Source of the DNA: Pleurocapsa minor GSE-CHR-MK 17-07R
Lineage (GTDB): Bacteria > Chloroflexota > Anaerolineae > Aggregatilineales > Phototrophicaceae
Length of the DNA stretch: 64,000 nt
Assembly: GCA_019359125.1 (NCBI GenBank)
Contig: JAHHHY010000013.1
Coordinates: 1 to 64,000, forward strand
Direction: 5' to 3'
Below are positions 15,632 to 24,893 of this stretch, piece after piece. The notes under the pieces are model-generated. The model was not told where the DNA came from. It did not search any database and was given only the letters and a program-made list of their open reading frames with translations. Made by a program: the position numbers and the translations under genes. The stretch's first letter is position 1; every line of letters begins with the position of its first letter.

Positions 15632-15677
15632 GATCCGTTGATCCCGGGTCGAATCCAGGTCCCTTCAGCACGACTGG
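15632..15677 (+). repeat. Degenerate copy of the tRNA-Gln 3' half
   Basis: The 46 bp from gatccgttgatcc to cagcacgactgg match 13783-13827 (tRNA anticodon stem to 9 nt beyond the gene) with about five differences. Weaker similarity (gcaaagc-gcgag) continues about 50 nt further. The 5' half of the tRNA is absent, so this is not a functional tRNA. It begins 21 nt after the SDR stop. It looks like an attachment-site remnant or partial duplication. Confidence 0.7.
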
Positions 15678-15842
15678 GTGCGGCCGACCTCGAATCGTAC
15701 TTGGCAAAGCTGCGAGGTGCCTATCTCCCCTACCTTCTGCCAAGCGCATTGAAACCAGCGTAGCAATTCATCCACCTCCCTGATGCGTTGTCTAATATGT
15801 ACGTCATCGTTCCGGCCTGTTAGCGACGTATCAATGTGCATG

Positions 15843-15879
15843 ATTGCGGTTGAGATGATAAGCTCATCTCAACCGCAAT
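15843..15879 (+). promoter_or_regulatory. Perfect 16-bp inverted repeat in a 5' leader
   Basis: The arms attgcggttgagatga (15843-15858) and tcatctcaaccgcaat (15864-15879) pair without mismatch around a 5-nt loop. It ends only a few bases before the ribosome site gaaggggg of the next gene. No T-run follows, so it is more likely a leader hairpin or operator than a terminator. Confidence 0.6.
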
Positions 15880-15898
15880 TTGAAGGGGGCTTTAGCAA

Positions 15899-16927
15899 AT
15901 GAAAAAGTATGCGTTGATACTGTCTGTCGCATGCCTATTTATGTTGACCCCAGAGAGTATGGCTCAGGAGCATATACCTTATATATATTATTACTCATCC
16001 CAATACAGCAGCATAATTGTTGAACGTGCAGATGGAAGTGACAGTCATAGCTTCGATATAGGCGATCATGTTCCTATATTTGGACCTGGTTTTTCGCCTG
16101 ACGGCGACTGGTTTGCATCATCTATATCTCAAAATTCTCAGGGAAGAAGTACTATTGTTTCGGTTAACCATAGCGCATCTGTTAGCGCTTTAAATCCTCT
16201 GCCGAACGTATCTTACATGGAGTGGAGTCCAAATAGTCAATATATACTTGTCTCAGGCAGTTTTGACGATTGTGACCCTTTTTGTCGTTACCGAACTTAC
16301 TGGCTGATTGATGTCGGAGCGAACGGGATTGTCGCAACGGCGCATGACTTCCCATTTCTTGGTAGCCCACGAGATATATCTGTAAGATGGTCACAGGATA
16401 ATCATGAAGTCTATTATTATGCAGTAGAGGAGAGTTTTGGTAATTTGGCGACAACAGGCGTATATCAAATCACTATGAATACGGATGGAGATGTCACGAA
16501 GCAGGAAGTGAGTTATGAAGAGTATGACGTAGCTAACCCACTGTCCGATGAAATCTCTCCCTTCTTAAGTCAAATCGAATTCGTGTCACCGGATGGGCGA
16601 TATTCGATATCGGCATACAGCGAGTTGACCGATATCGTGTCAGGCGATGCCATTCGCTTCCCTGTTCCTGACTTTGACCCTGACCCAAATTCAAGCTATG
16701 CAGGCAACATCGTTGAAGCAAAATGGGATGCTTCCGGTGATTGGGTCATTCTAGGATACAGCATAGATACTGGCAACGCGTGGGGATCGGGCATCATGCG
16801 CTCTGACGGCAGCGACTATCGTCAACTGAGTGACTGCGGTTTCAGTCCATCGTGTATCGGTTGGCTGCCGGAGAATGTAGACGTAGATAGCATTCCGCTT
16901 GCTGCAATAGAGACGCCATCCCAGTAA
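15899..16927 (+). CDS. AT-rich secreted WD40-like/TolB-like propeller protein
   Basis: The 342-aa protein has a signal peptide (MKKYALILSVACLFMLTPESMAQ). It then has blade-like repeats with F-S-P-D-G-D-W (GPGFSPDGDWFASS, YMEWSPNSQYILVSG, FVSPDGRYSISAY, WDASGDWVILGYS), as in TolB/PD40 propellers. Paired Cys residues (DDCDPFCRY, DCGFSPSC) suggest disulfides outside the membrane. Codon use is clearly more AT-rich than in the flanking genes, pointing to acquisition from elsewhere. The hairpin at 15843 immediately precedes its ribosome site. Function is unknown; it may bind a surface ligand. Confidence 0.65.
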   Translation: MKKYALILSVACLFMLTPESMAQEHIPYIYYYSSQYSSIIVERADGSDSHSFDIGDHVPIFGPGFSPDGDWFASSISQNSQGRSTIVSVNHSASVSALNPLPNVSYMEWSPNSQYILVSGSFDDCDPFCRYRTYWLIDVGANGIVATAHDFPFLGSPRDISVRWSQDNHEVYYYAVEESFGNLATTGVYQITMNTDGDVTKQEVSYEEYDVANPLSDEISPFLSQIEFVSPDGRYSISAYSELTDIVSGDAIRFPVPDFDPDPNSSYAGNIVEAKWDASGDWVILGYSIDTGNAWGSGIMRSDGSDYRQLSDCGFSPSCIGWLPENVDVDSIPLAAIETPSQ

Positions 16928-17098
16928 CGACCTTCACAAACTTATTCACGCTTGGGCCGCGCCGTTCGTGGGCGAGCGCTGTTTCATCTTGGCAGTCATC
17001 GCGTCAGTGCCCATCTGCTAATGCGGTCGTGGGCGCGGCAGCCACGCAAACCGCCCAGACCACGAATTGAATCTCCTTGATTCAAACCATAAATATGC

Positions 17099-17130
17099 GG
17101 GGCGGTCGAGATGGTGTTTCTCACCGCCCC
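17099..17130. terminator. Hairpin after the pirin operon
   Basis: The arms ggggcggt (17099-17106) and accgcccc (17123-17130), extended by gaga/tctc, lie 24 nt beyond the pirin stop on the minus strand. The minus-strand 3' flank is only moderately T-rich (gcatatttatgg). The rest of 16928-17153 shows no gene. Confidence 0.45.
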
Positions 17131-17153
17131 TGTTCGCGCGCCTACGCAATCTG

Positions 17154-17861
17154 TCAGCGCAACTGCCCGTCGAGGACAGGCACGTCAATGACGACACACT
17201 GCGCGGCGGTTTCTCCGGTGATGGTCACCTCTGGCACGGCCTGCACGCGGGCATGGTCCTGCTCAGCCAGCGCCAGCCCGTTGACCTGAATGCGTCCGCT
17301 GGTGGCATACACAAACAGCTTGCGCCCGGCGGGCAGTGTATGGCGCACGGTGGCACCCGCGTCGAGTGCCGCGACGAATACCCGCCCGTCCGCCTGCATC
17401 GTCAGCAGCGTATCCGTCCCCTGATGCCCAGCCGCAGGAAGGACGATCGGATGCAGCGTGTTCTTCGGCTGTACAGCGGCAAAATCCATGCGGGCATAAT
17501 CCGGCTTCAGGTTCGGCGCCGAAGGAATGAACCATATCTGGAACATGCGCACGGCTTCGGGCGAAGTGGTATGTTCGGCATGATAAATGCCCGCCCCCGC
17601 CGTAATGCGCTGGACGCTGCCCGCCGCCATGCGCGTCACGTTGCCGGTCGAATCCTGATGCGTCACCTCGCCTTCCAGGATAATCGACACGATTTCCAGG
17701 TTACGATGCGGATGCCGGTCAAATCCCTGGCCGGGATGCATCACCCCATCGGTGAAGACCGCCAGCGTGCCATACGGCTGCTGATACAGCACCGGGCTGC
17801 GCATCTGAATCCAGCCCCAGTCCACGGGTTCCAGTTGGTCCCAGCGGATAACCTCGATCAT
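17154..17861 (-). CDS. Pirin family bicupin (quercetinase-like)
   Basis: The 235-aa protein has the N-terminal metal-binding cupin motif HPGQGFDRHPHRNLEIV and the second HAEHTT, with E in MRMFQIWF-type context, as in YhhW-type pirins that can act as quercetin dioxygenases. The second cupin (residues ~150-235) lacks a metal set, as usual in the family. Its start overlaps the SRPBCC gene's end by 4 nt, so the two are co-translated. The HxlR/NmrA/pirin neighbourhood is typical of responses to quinones and other electrophiles. Confidence 0.8.
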   Translation of the reverse strand: MIEVIRWDQLEPVDWGWIQMRSPVLYQQPYGTLAVFTDGVMHPGQGFDRHPHRNLEIVSIILEGEVTHQDSTGNVTRMAAGSVQRITAGAGIYHAEHTTSPEAVRMFQIWFIPSAPNLKPDYARMDFAAVQPKNTLHPIVLPAAGHQGTDTLLTMQADGRVFVAALDAGATVRHTLPAGRKLFVYATSGRIQVNGLALAEQDHARVQAVPEVTITGETAAQCVVIDVPVLDGQLR

Positions 17862-18343
17862 CGTGTCTGCACCTCCTGATGCATCATGACTGATTCACCT
17901 GATACAAGCTGTTCGCTGCGCCGCTTTATTTCGTCATTCATCGTGCTGAAGCCAGACGCTGCCGAGCGCATCATCGGCAGGCGCTGGATGATCGGCGACA
18001 GCAGCCCGCTGTAACGCTCGTAGTTATGCAGCAGTGTCCCGTTCGAATCGACCGGCGACAGCACGAAATGATGTTCGCCATCGAAAATGCCTTTCATGCC
18101 CGTCTGCTGGCTCCATGCAAAGTGACGATCGCGTTCCAGCGTAATCACCAGCGGCTGGAAGCTGTAGGTCGGTCCGTTCGGCATCGAGAGGCGCAGGCGG
18201 ATCGTCTGGCCTGGCTGCGGCGGGGTGGTTTGCTCGGCATGCAGCAGCGTGCTCCACTCCTTATAGCGTCCCATATCCATCAGTACGCCCCATACCACGG
18301 CGGGCGGGGCGGAAATCTGCGTGCGCGCTTCAACAAGAAACAT
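17858..18343 (-). CDS. SRPBCC (START-like) domain protein
   Basis: The 161-aa protein starts MFLVEARTQISAPPAVVWGVLMDMGRYKEWS, the usual N-terminal strand and helix of polyketide-cyclase/SRPBCC proteins, a helix-grip fold with a hydrophobic ligand cavity. It has no catalytic motif. The middle of the operon NmrA - SRPBCC - pirin: 4-nt overlap with pirin and 27 nt from the NmrA gene. The C-terminal tail (IKRRSEQLVSGESVMMHQE) is longer than the core fold. The ligand is unknown. Confidence 0.75.
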   Translation of the reverse strand: MFLVEARTQISAPPAVVWGVLMDMGRYKEWSTLLHAEQTTPPQPGQTIRLRLSMPNGPTYSFQPLVITLERDRHFAWSQQTGMKGIFDGEHHFVLSPVDSNGTLLHNYERYSGLLSPIIQRLPMMRSAASGFSTMNDEIKRRSEQLVSGESVMMHQEVQTR

Positions 18344-18370
18344 AAGGATGGACTTCTCTCTGCCTCCGCA

Positions 18371-19228
18371 TTAACTGGTAAATGCGGAGGCGTAGTCACG
18401 GGCGAAGACGGCGAACGACGTGGCGGGTTGTCCGGTAATGTGCTCGATATGCGTCGTGACATGCGAGCGTTTACCGGCGCGCATCAGCCCGTAAAGCCCG
18501 ATTACAGACTCAACCACAGGTTCGGGCAGCCCAATCCCCGTCAGCGAGGCACGCGCCGCGTCATCGGAGATGGGGACATACTGAATCGGGCGGCCGGTCA
18601 CGTCGGTCAGAATGCTGGCGATATCGTAGTCCGAGAGGGCTTCCGGTCCGGTCAGCACGTACGTTGCGCCAGCATGTGCCGAGGGATCGCTGAGGATCAC
18701 AGCGGCAGTACGGGCGATATCGCGGGCATCGATGTAGCTGACGCGCGCATCCATCAGCGGCTCATACAGCGCCGACTGCGCGCGAATTGTCGGTCCGAAA
18801 GCAAAGACGAAATTCTGCATGAACGGACCAGGCTGGAGCACAGTAAACGGGATGCCGCTCTCGGCGAGCAAAGCATCGATAATGCGATGCGGGTTGTGCA
18901 TTTCGTCTGGCGTGCTGTAGGCCGACAGCCGCACGATGTGCGCAATGCCAGCCTGCCGGGCTGCCTGCACCGCCGCCTGTGCGTACGCCACCGCATCGGC
19001 TGCGTTTGGCGTCAGCAGAAACAGCGTACGGATGCCCTGCATGGCGGCATCCATCAGCACGGGATCACCAAAATCAAAGTGGACATAGGTGATCAGATCG
19101 CTTGTCGGCACGGCGGGGAGGGTGCGCACGCCTGCGCGCGCCGGAATACCAAGCTGGGCAAGCTGCGCGAGCAGCGCACTGCCGACGGTGCCGCTTGCGC
19201 CTGTCACGAGAATTTGGGGTTGGGTCAT
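18371..19228 (-). CDS. NmrA-like NAD(P)-binding protein (QOR2-type)
   Basis: The 285-aa protein starts at the ATG at 19228 (TQPQILVTGASGTVGSALL) after AAGGTGG; an ATG 18 nt earlier is less well placed. It has the Rossmann motif GASGTVG, RLSAYSTPDE in place of a classical Tyr-x3-Lys, and an NmrA-type C-terminal domain. Relatives are quinone oxidoreductases or redox sensors. It is the first gene of the minus-strand operon and divergent from the HxlR regulator, a common arrangement for electrophile-response genes. Confidence 0.8.
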   Translation of the reverse strand: MTQPQILVTGASGTVGSALLAQLAQLGIPARAGVRTLPAVPTSDLITYVHFDFGDPVLMDAAMQGIRTLFLLTPNAADAVAYAQAAVQAARQAGIAHIVRLSAYSTPDEMHNPHRIIDALLAESGIPFTVLQPGPFMQNFVFAFGPTIRAQSALYEPLMDARVSYIDARDIARTAAVILSDPSAHAGATYVLTGPEALSDYDIASILTDVTGRPIQYVPISDDAARASLTGIGLPEPVVESVIGLYGLMRAGKRSHVTTHIEHITGQPATSFAVFARDYASAFTS

Positions 19229-19289
19229 TGGATGCCACCTTATCACTTCCAGTCATCGATACCCGTATTGTAGAATTCAGGATAAGGAA

Positions 19290-19302
19290 GTGTGATACAC
19301 AC
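19290..19302. promoter_or_regulatory. Candidate HxlR operator in the divergent promoter
   Basis: GTGTGATACACAC is an inverted repeat of five-base arms, and tgtgata recurs 12 nt later (tgttgtgatata). It lies in the 125-bp gap between the NmrA operon and the HxlR gene, where such regulators usually bind. Confidence 0.45.
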
Positions 19303-19353
19303 ATTGTTGTGATATAGTGCTCTTTATGTGCTTTAGTTACTAAAAGGAACTGT

Positions 19354-19737
19354 ATGCATCCGGATACCTTCGGCCTGCGCGGCGTGCTGGAGCTGGTCGC
19401 AGACAAGTGGGCCATTCTGATCATCTACCATTTGCATGACAAAACACTGCGTCACACGCAGCTAAAGGTGCTGCTGAGCGGGGTTTCGACGCGTATGCTG
19501 ACGCTGACGCTGCGTCGGCTGGAGCAGAATGGGCTGGTGCGGCGCAAGGTCTATCCGGTCACGCCGCCGCGCGTGGAATACTCGCTTACGCCGCTGGGCA
19601 GCACGCTGGTAGAGCCGCTCAAACTATTGTGCGCGTGGTCAGAAAACCACGTCGAGGATGTGCGTGTGGCGCGCATAGCGTATGAGGTGCGCGCGCAGGC
19701 GGAAGCTGCCGCGCTGGGCGAACCGCAGAACGGATGA
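19354..19737 (+). CDS. HxlR family winged-helix regulator
   Basis: The 127-aa protein starts at ATG 19354 after AAAGGAAC. The core is LELVADKWAILIIYHLHDKTLRHTQLKVLLSGVSTRMLTLTLRRLEQNGLVRRKVYPVTPPRVEYSLT, the MarR-related HxlR fold. The N-terminal Cys found in redox-sensing members is missing here (HPDTFGLRG), so it should sense something else or act through a ligand. It probably controls itself and the divergent NmrA-SRPBCC-pirin operon. The C-terminal extension is Ala/Arg-rich. Confidence 0.85.
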   Translation: MHPDTFGLRGVLELVADKWAILIIYHLHDKTLRHTQLKVLLSGVSTRMLTLTLRRLEQNGLVRRKVYPVTPPRVEYSLTPLGSTLVEPLKLLCAWSENHVEDVRVARIAYEVRAQAEAAALGEPQNG

Positions 19738-19835
19738 GCGGGGTGTGGTTGAAAAACGCCACGCATGTGCACTCTTACGTTGGGCATGCGTGGCGCAGAT
19801 GCGAATGTCTGTAAATTCGCTGGCGAGAAGTTGAC

Positions 19836-22800
19836 TTAAGGCGCAGATTTCTCCTGCACAGTTAAATATTGATTGCGGCTGGAGACATGCCCCGCATCGA
19901 GCAGCTTCTGAATGTGAACATCCGTACGCGTTTTCATCTCCGTATTTACACGCTGGAAGCCGAACGCATTCCACAACTGCCGCTGCACTTCTTCCGGCAG
20001 GATCGGCTGATGCTGCCGAATCACTTCCAGGCAGCCATAGAGAATCTCGATATCTGCCACATATTCCTGTTTCTTCATTGCGACGGGCAAGTTGGCACGG
20101 TTCCTGGGCTGATGCAAGCCATTCTTCATCCAGATATAAGGGCCTGATCTGCCCAATTCAGCACTGCCGATATGCGCTTCGATGTGCGTCTTCACTTTCT
20201 GTGTCACATTGCCCAAAATGAAGAATCCAGCCACACGTTTAACCAGAACGTCTGAATGGATGGGCGCCTCAGTCAGAATCACGTGGTCGATAGCCTTGCG
20301 AATCAGGTCCGGCGGGACCGTGTCTATAGATGGATACATGATGTTCGGCCAGGCTGGCCGTGCACTCTCCCTGTAGGGTAGAAACACGACCTCGGTAGTT
20401 TGTGTGGTAAAGCTGACATCTGTGCCAATGTTTTCACGCAGGGGCGTAACGTCTACTTCAGCCTTCGTTGCAGCCACTGGCAATGTGCTGCTGCCACCGG
20501 ACTGAATCTGCCTGACCGTCTCGACCACCCGCTCGATTTCCCGCCCTGGATTGCGGAACCAGTCAGTGCTCCAGATGCGGTGAATTTTCCAGCCTTTGCT
20601 CTCCAGAATGTTCTGGCGCAGGCGGTCTCGGTCTCTGGCAGAGGCGGAACTGTGATATGAGGCGCCGTCACACTCGATGCCAAGCAGGTAATTGCCTGGT
20701 CGGGACGGATCGACAATGGCGAGATCGACAAAGAATCCCGCCGTACCTATCTGATGATGTACTTCATAGCCCACATCACGCAGCCTTTCCGCCACCATTT
20801 CCTCAAATACGCTGTCAGCACCCCGGCCGCTGGTGACGGGCATATCCAGAATCCCCGTCTCAGCATATTTGAGATAGCGCTTTAGACCCAACAAGCCGCG
20901 CGAATTATTCCCCTCCAGATTCAGGTCATCCGCGGAGAGATTGGTGAAAACCTCGCAGCGCAGACGCGCACGCGTGATCAGCACGTTCAGGCGACGTTCG
21001 CCACCGTCCCGATTAAGCGGGCCAAAATTAAGCGAAACTTTCCCGTCAGCCGTCTTGCCATAACCCACGCTGATGAAAATCACGTCGCGCTCATCACCCT
21101 GCACATTCTCCAGATTCTTGATGAAAAATGGCTCGTCAGACGGCATGTTGAAAAAGTCTTCCGTAGAGGTATCGGCTGCTCTAAGGCGCTCCACAGCATC
21201 GCGAATAACTTGCGTTTGCTTGATGCTGAATGCGGCCACGCCAAGCGACAGATTAGGATATTTACGCGCATGGTCGATGACGGCTTGCGCGACAGCCTCG
21301 GCCTCACCCTGATTCACGGACGCGCCCGGCTTGTAATGTGTATCGGGAAGATAGCGATATTTGAGACCGAGTTCAGCGCTGTCACGCAGCGGGCTGGGGG
21401 CGAGCAGCAGCCTGTTCTCGTAAAATTCCTGGTTGGATACGGCAATCAGGGTTTCGTGGGCGCTGCGATAATGCCAGCGCAGCATATGATCCGGAACACC
21501 CTGGCTGTTGAATTTGCCGAGGATGCTTTCATAGTTGCTTGAGGCCTCGTCTTCCTCGACATCACCCCCTGAATCAAAGAAGCTGGTAGGCGGAAGCTGC
21601 CTGCTATCACCTACCACCACGACCTGTTTGCCGCGCAGGATCGCGCCGTAGGCATCTGCCGGACGAATCTGGCTGGCCTCGTCAAAAACGACCAGATCAA
21701 ACTGCACCGTGCCCGGCTGCAGATAATTCGCCACCGACAGCGGGCTCATCATGAAGATGGGCTTCAGGCGCAGAATGGAATCATAAGCATCAGCGATCAG
21801 ACGGCGGATGGTTCTCCACCTGCGCGTCTTGGCCAGCTCTTTCTGCAGAATGCCGGCCTGGCCGACGGTAGAACTGGCACGCGTTTTCTGGTAGTGGGCC
21901 ATCAGCGTACGGGTTTTGTTATAGGTCAGCAGTTCCTTATCGAGCATGCGGAATTTATTCAGCTTGTCTTCGTGAGAGAGACGCTGAAAGTTCGCCAGGG
22001 CCGGGCGTGTTTCCAGCGCATAATTGACGAGAGCATCAAAGTAGGCATAGTCAAACAGCTCCAGCGCCGACTCTGCGGCTTTCGGCCAATTCTGTGTAGC
22101 CTCCACAAAGCTTTTCAGCCCGGCATTCTGAAGCGTCGCAGTGGCCCGATTCACCTCCGCCAGATTTGCAATCTCATCTGCTGCACTGGTCCAGCTTTGC
22201 AGCATCAAAATCATGTCCTGCGTGTTGCAGTCTGCAAGATCGGGCACCCCAAAACGCTTGCGTACGATAAAGCTGACGCGTTCGAACAATTCACGGGCTG
22301 CGGCCTCAAATTCATCGACATGGCCCGCCATTGCTTCTATCAGGCCGCGATTCTCTTTGGTGCGTGCCATAATCTGGGGGTGGCTCACCGCATCCGACAC
22401 CCCGGGCAGGCTTTGTGCCGCACGTCGCAGTCTATTGCCTGCCTCGATCATCTCTATGATGACATCTGGCCGTTCGCTGGCAGACTTCCACGCATCCCCA
22501 AACAGATACTGACCTTCGCGCCTGACCTTTTGCAGCTGCTTCAAGGCACCATGATAAATCGTCAGTTTATCCAGCAGCACCAGCAGCTCCTCGCGCGACC
22601 CAGGCAGCCCTGTAACCATGCTCTGGAGATCGCGTTTTGCAGCGCGCAGTTTCCCATTGAGAAAGCTAAACAGGCCTGAAGGACTGTTTTTGATAGTGGA
22701 TGCAATCCCTTCGAAGTCAGACGCGGCAAAACGCTCTGCATCACTCACCATTGCCTGTGCAGCGGCGGTGCTGATCAGCTGCTGGCAGGCTTCCTGGGCC

Positions 22801-24650
22801 TGGTCCACTTCAAACGAGTAGCGTTTCCAGTCGGCAGGATTCAGGCAGGCATCCGGGCTGCGAATCAACGCGGCGAGTGCTTGTGCAATTTTTGCCACGG
22901 CCAGCACATGCTCGATGGCAGGGCCGATTTCTCCGAGGTGAATATCAACAGCAAACTGGCGCGTCTGGCGTTCAAGATTCTCTAACGCTTCCAATGCCTT
23001 TCGTGACAACCGGCGAACTTCGTTCGCAGTATTAGGCGCGTTCGTCGTAATCTCGCAGCCCCAGAATAGGTTCTTATGTGGTTGGCCATATTGCTCAATC
23101 GTGCGTTTCCACACTTCAACCTGGCTGCGCTTTTCAACAAATGCCTGATCGGTCCAGGTCACCGCAGATGAATTTGACCAGGAAGGCCAATCCTGATTCG
23201 CCATCTTGGTGCTCAGGCGCAGGAGTTCGCCAAAGGCCCGATACGGCGTAACTCTGGTTTGGTTGACAGGAGTATTGACTGCATCGCTGTAGGCATTCAG
23301 CGTCGCGCGGATTTCTCCCAGGCTTTTGAGAGGTTCGGCGTTATAGGGTTTTGGCTGGTGTAGGCTACGGACGCGGTTAAGCTCGTCGATGACCGCTTTG
23401 CGTTTCGCCTTATGGCTGTGCAGTTCAAGACACAGATCACCAAACCCGACCTTCTCGAGCCTGCGCTTGACGACTTCCAGGGCAGCCAGTTTTTCGGCAA
23501 CAAATAACACCGTTTTGCCGTTGCCCACAGCTTCAGCGATGATGTTGGCGATGGTTTGCGACTTGCCAGTACCAGGCGGGCCCTGAATAGCGATCGTCTT
23601 GCCTTTAGACACTGCCTGTACAGCCTGCGCCTGTGTGCTGTCTGCGTCAATAATGTGGTTATTTTTGTTGAGGGCCAGATAGCCATCCATCTCCTCACGG
23701 CTGAGCGATGGCGCGGCATTATTGACCGAATCCGAGAAGCCTGTCTGCAAAAGCTGGCTAATAATCGGATGTTTTGACGGCTGATCATTCACCGGCCACT
23801 GCGCGGAATCCAGATCCTTAAACATCAGCAGCTTATTGAAAGAGAATGACGCCACATTGATGGCATCTTCCACGACAGTCCAGCCGGCTTTCAGCGCAAC
23901 GGCTTCCCGTATCTTCTGAAAATACTCAGACGGTTTGATATCAGCCTCGTCGCTTTCTTCAGAAGCCAGGGGTGGAATCGTGATTTTGAAGTCCAGCTTG
24001 AGTTTTTCGCGCAGGGCCGGGTTGTCATTGATACCTGCGCCGTCATAGCGGATCATGAAGCGCGCATCGATCGATTTGCGGTTGATTTCAATTGGCACAA
24101 GAATCAGCGGCGCACGTAACACCTGCTCCGATTTTTCTTCCTGATACCAGTGCAGTTCGCCCAGCGCGAGATACAGAACATTAACGCCCTTCTCCTCGAT
24201 ATGCTCACGTGCGGCTGCCGCTGTCTCCAGCAGTCGCTTTTGAAGCTCGAAATCGGAATAAGGGGTTTGCAGATGATTGTCCGTGTGGCGCGACGGGTCC
24301 TTGCTCTGTGCGTCGTCAGCTGGCTGTTCTCCGTCTTCAGCAGCTTCAGTGTAGGGAACAATTTCGCAGGTCTGGAAGGCCAGCACCAGGGCCGTCATCC
24401 GAGGATAATACTGGTCTTCCTGAAAATAGGTGACTTTCCTGAACACCAGATCGTCATCCATCTCCGGTATAGCCAAAAAATCCATCGATTTCCCATTGAG
24501 CACCAGAATTCGGTAAAGCTCATCACTCTTTTCATCGTCAATCTGAATGCCTTGCGCCCTGGTGAGTTTGAAATTAATCAGCTTGTTTCTTAGCGTCAGG
24601 TCAAGCAAGCCCTTGCGGTCAAGCTCAAGCTGTTCATGAATCGAGAGCAT
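19836..24650 (-). CDS. COG1112-type superfamily-1 helicase with C-terminal restriction-like nuclease
   Basis: The 1604-aa protein is read from the ATG at 24650 (MLSIHEQLELDRKGLLDLTLRNKLINF). Domains: DUF4011-like N-terminus (~1-200); AAA_11/12 helicase with Walker A GPPGTGKSQT (~355-364), Walker B VVFDEASQIRPADA (~990) and a C-terminal helicase lobe with NVQGDERDVIFISVGYG and NVLITRAR. Next is a Vsr/MTES_1575-like nuclease with IECDGASYHSSASARDRDR (~1310-1370), then DUF3320-like (~1440-1500). Such proteins are patchily distributed and related helicases occur in phage-defence systems such as Mokosh; a defence role here is inference. It stands alone and is less GC-rich than its neighbours. Confidence 0.8.
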   Translation of the reverse strand: MLSIHEQLELDRKGLLDLTLRNKLINFKLTRAQGIQIDDEKSDELYRILVLNGKSMDFLAIPEMDDDLVFRKVTYFQEDQYYPRMTALVLAFQTCEIVPYTEAAEDGEQPADDAQSKDPSRHTDNHLQTPYSDFELQKRLLETAAAAREHIEEKGVNVLYLALGELHWYQEEKSEQVLRAPLILVPIEINRKSIDARFMIRYDGAGINDNPALREKLKLDFKITIPPLASEESDEADIKPSEYFQKIREAVALKAGWTVVEDAINVASFSFNKLLMFKDLDSAQWPVNDQPSKHPIISQLLQTGFSDSVNNAAPSLSREEMDGYLALNKNNHIIDADSTQAQAVQAVSKGKTIAIQGPPGTGKSQTIANIIAEAVGNGKTVLFVAEKLAALEVVKRRLEKVGFGDLCLELHSHKAKRKAVIDELNRVRSLHQPKPYNAEPLKSLGEIRATLNAYSDAVNTPVNQTRVTPYRAFGELLRLSTKMANQDWPSWSNSSAVTWTDQAFVEKRSQVEVWKRTIEQYGQPHKNLFWGCEITTNAPNTANEVRRLSRKALEALENLERQTRQFAVDIHLGEIGPAIEHVLAVAKIAQALAALIRSPDACLNPADWKRYSFEVDQAQEACQQLISTAAAQAMVSDAERFAASDFEGIASTIKNSPSGLFSFLNGKLRAAKRDLQSMVTGLPGSREELLVLLDKLTIYHGALKQLQKVRREGQYLFGDAWKSASERPDVIIEMIEAGNRLRRAAQSLPGVSDAVSHPQIMARTKENRGLIEAMAGHVDEFEAAARELFERVSFIVRKRFGVPDLADCNTQDMILMLQSWTSAADEIANLAEVNRATATLQNAGLKSFVEATQNWPKAAESALELFDYAYFDALVNYALETRPALANFQRLSHEDKLNKFRMLDKELLTYNKTRTLMAHYQKTRASSTVGQAGILQKELAKTRRWRTIRRLIADAYDSILRLKPIFMMSPLSVANYLQPGTVQFDLVVFDEASQIRPADAYGAILRGKQVVVVGDSRQLPPTSFFDSGGDVEEDEASSNYESILGKFNSQGVPDHMLRWHYRSAHETLIAVSNQEFYENRLLLAPSPLRDSAELGLKYRYLPDTHYKPGASVNQGEAEAVAQAVIDHARKYPNLSLGVAAFSIKQTQVIRDAVERLRAADTSTEDFFNMPSDEPFFIKNLENVQGDERDVIFISVGYGKTADGKVSLNFGPLNRDGGERRLNVLITRARLRCEVFTNLSADDLNLEGNNSRGLLGLKRYLKYAETGILDMPVTSGRGADSVFEEMVAERLRDVGYEVHHQIGTAGFFVDLAIVDPSRPGNYLLGIECDGASYHSSASARDRDRLRQNILESKGWKIHRIWSTDWFRNPGREIERVVETVRQIQSGGSSTLPVAATKAEVDVTPLRENIGTDVSFTTQTTEVVFLPYRESARPAWPNIMYPSIDTVPPDLIRKAIDHVILTEAPIHSDVLVKRVAGFFILGNVTQKVKTHIEAHIGSAELGRSGPYIWMKNGLHQPRNRANLPVAMKKQEYVADIEILYGCLEVIRQHQPILPEEVQRQLWNAFGFQRVNTEMKTRTDVHIQKLLDAGHVSSRNQYLTVQEKSAP

Positions 24651-24893
24651 TTGGGAATCCTGTTGCAATCAAGATTAAAGAGCAGGGCACAGATAAGATA
24701 AAGACCCACTTTACAGAGTATACATAGTTTAGTTGATGAAAAAGGTTGTTGAAATAAAGGAATACAGAATCCTTGGGGAAGGCATGAATTTCCCAAAAGC
24801 GTGGGAATAAGACAAGCAGGGTTACAAACAAATCTCCTGGGCCGGCGTGAAACCACGCGCCTCAGGCACCAGCCTGTCGCCAGACAGCCGCGC

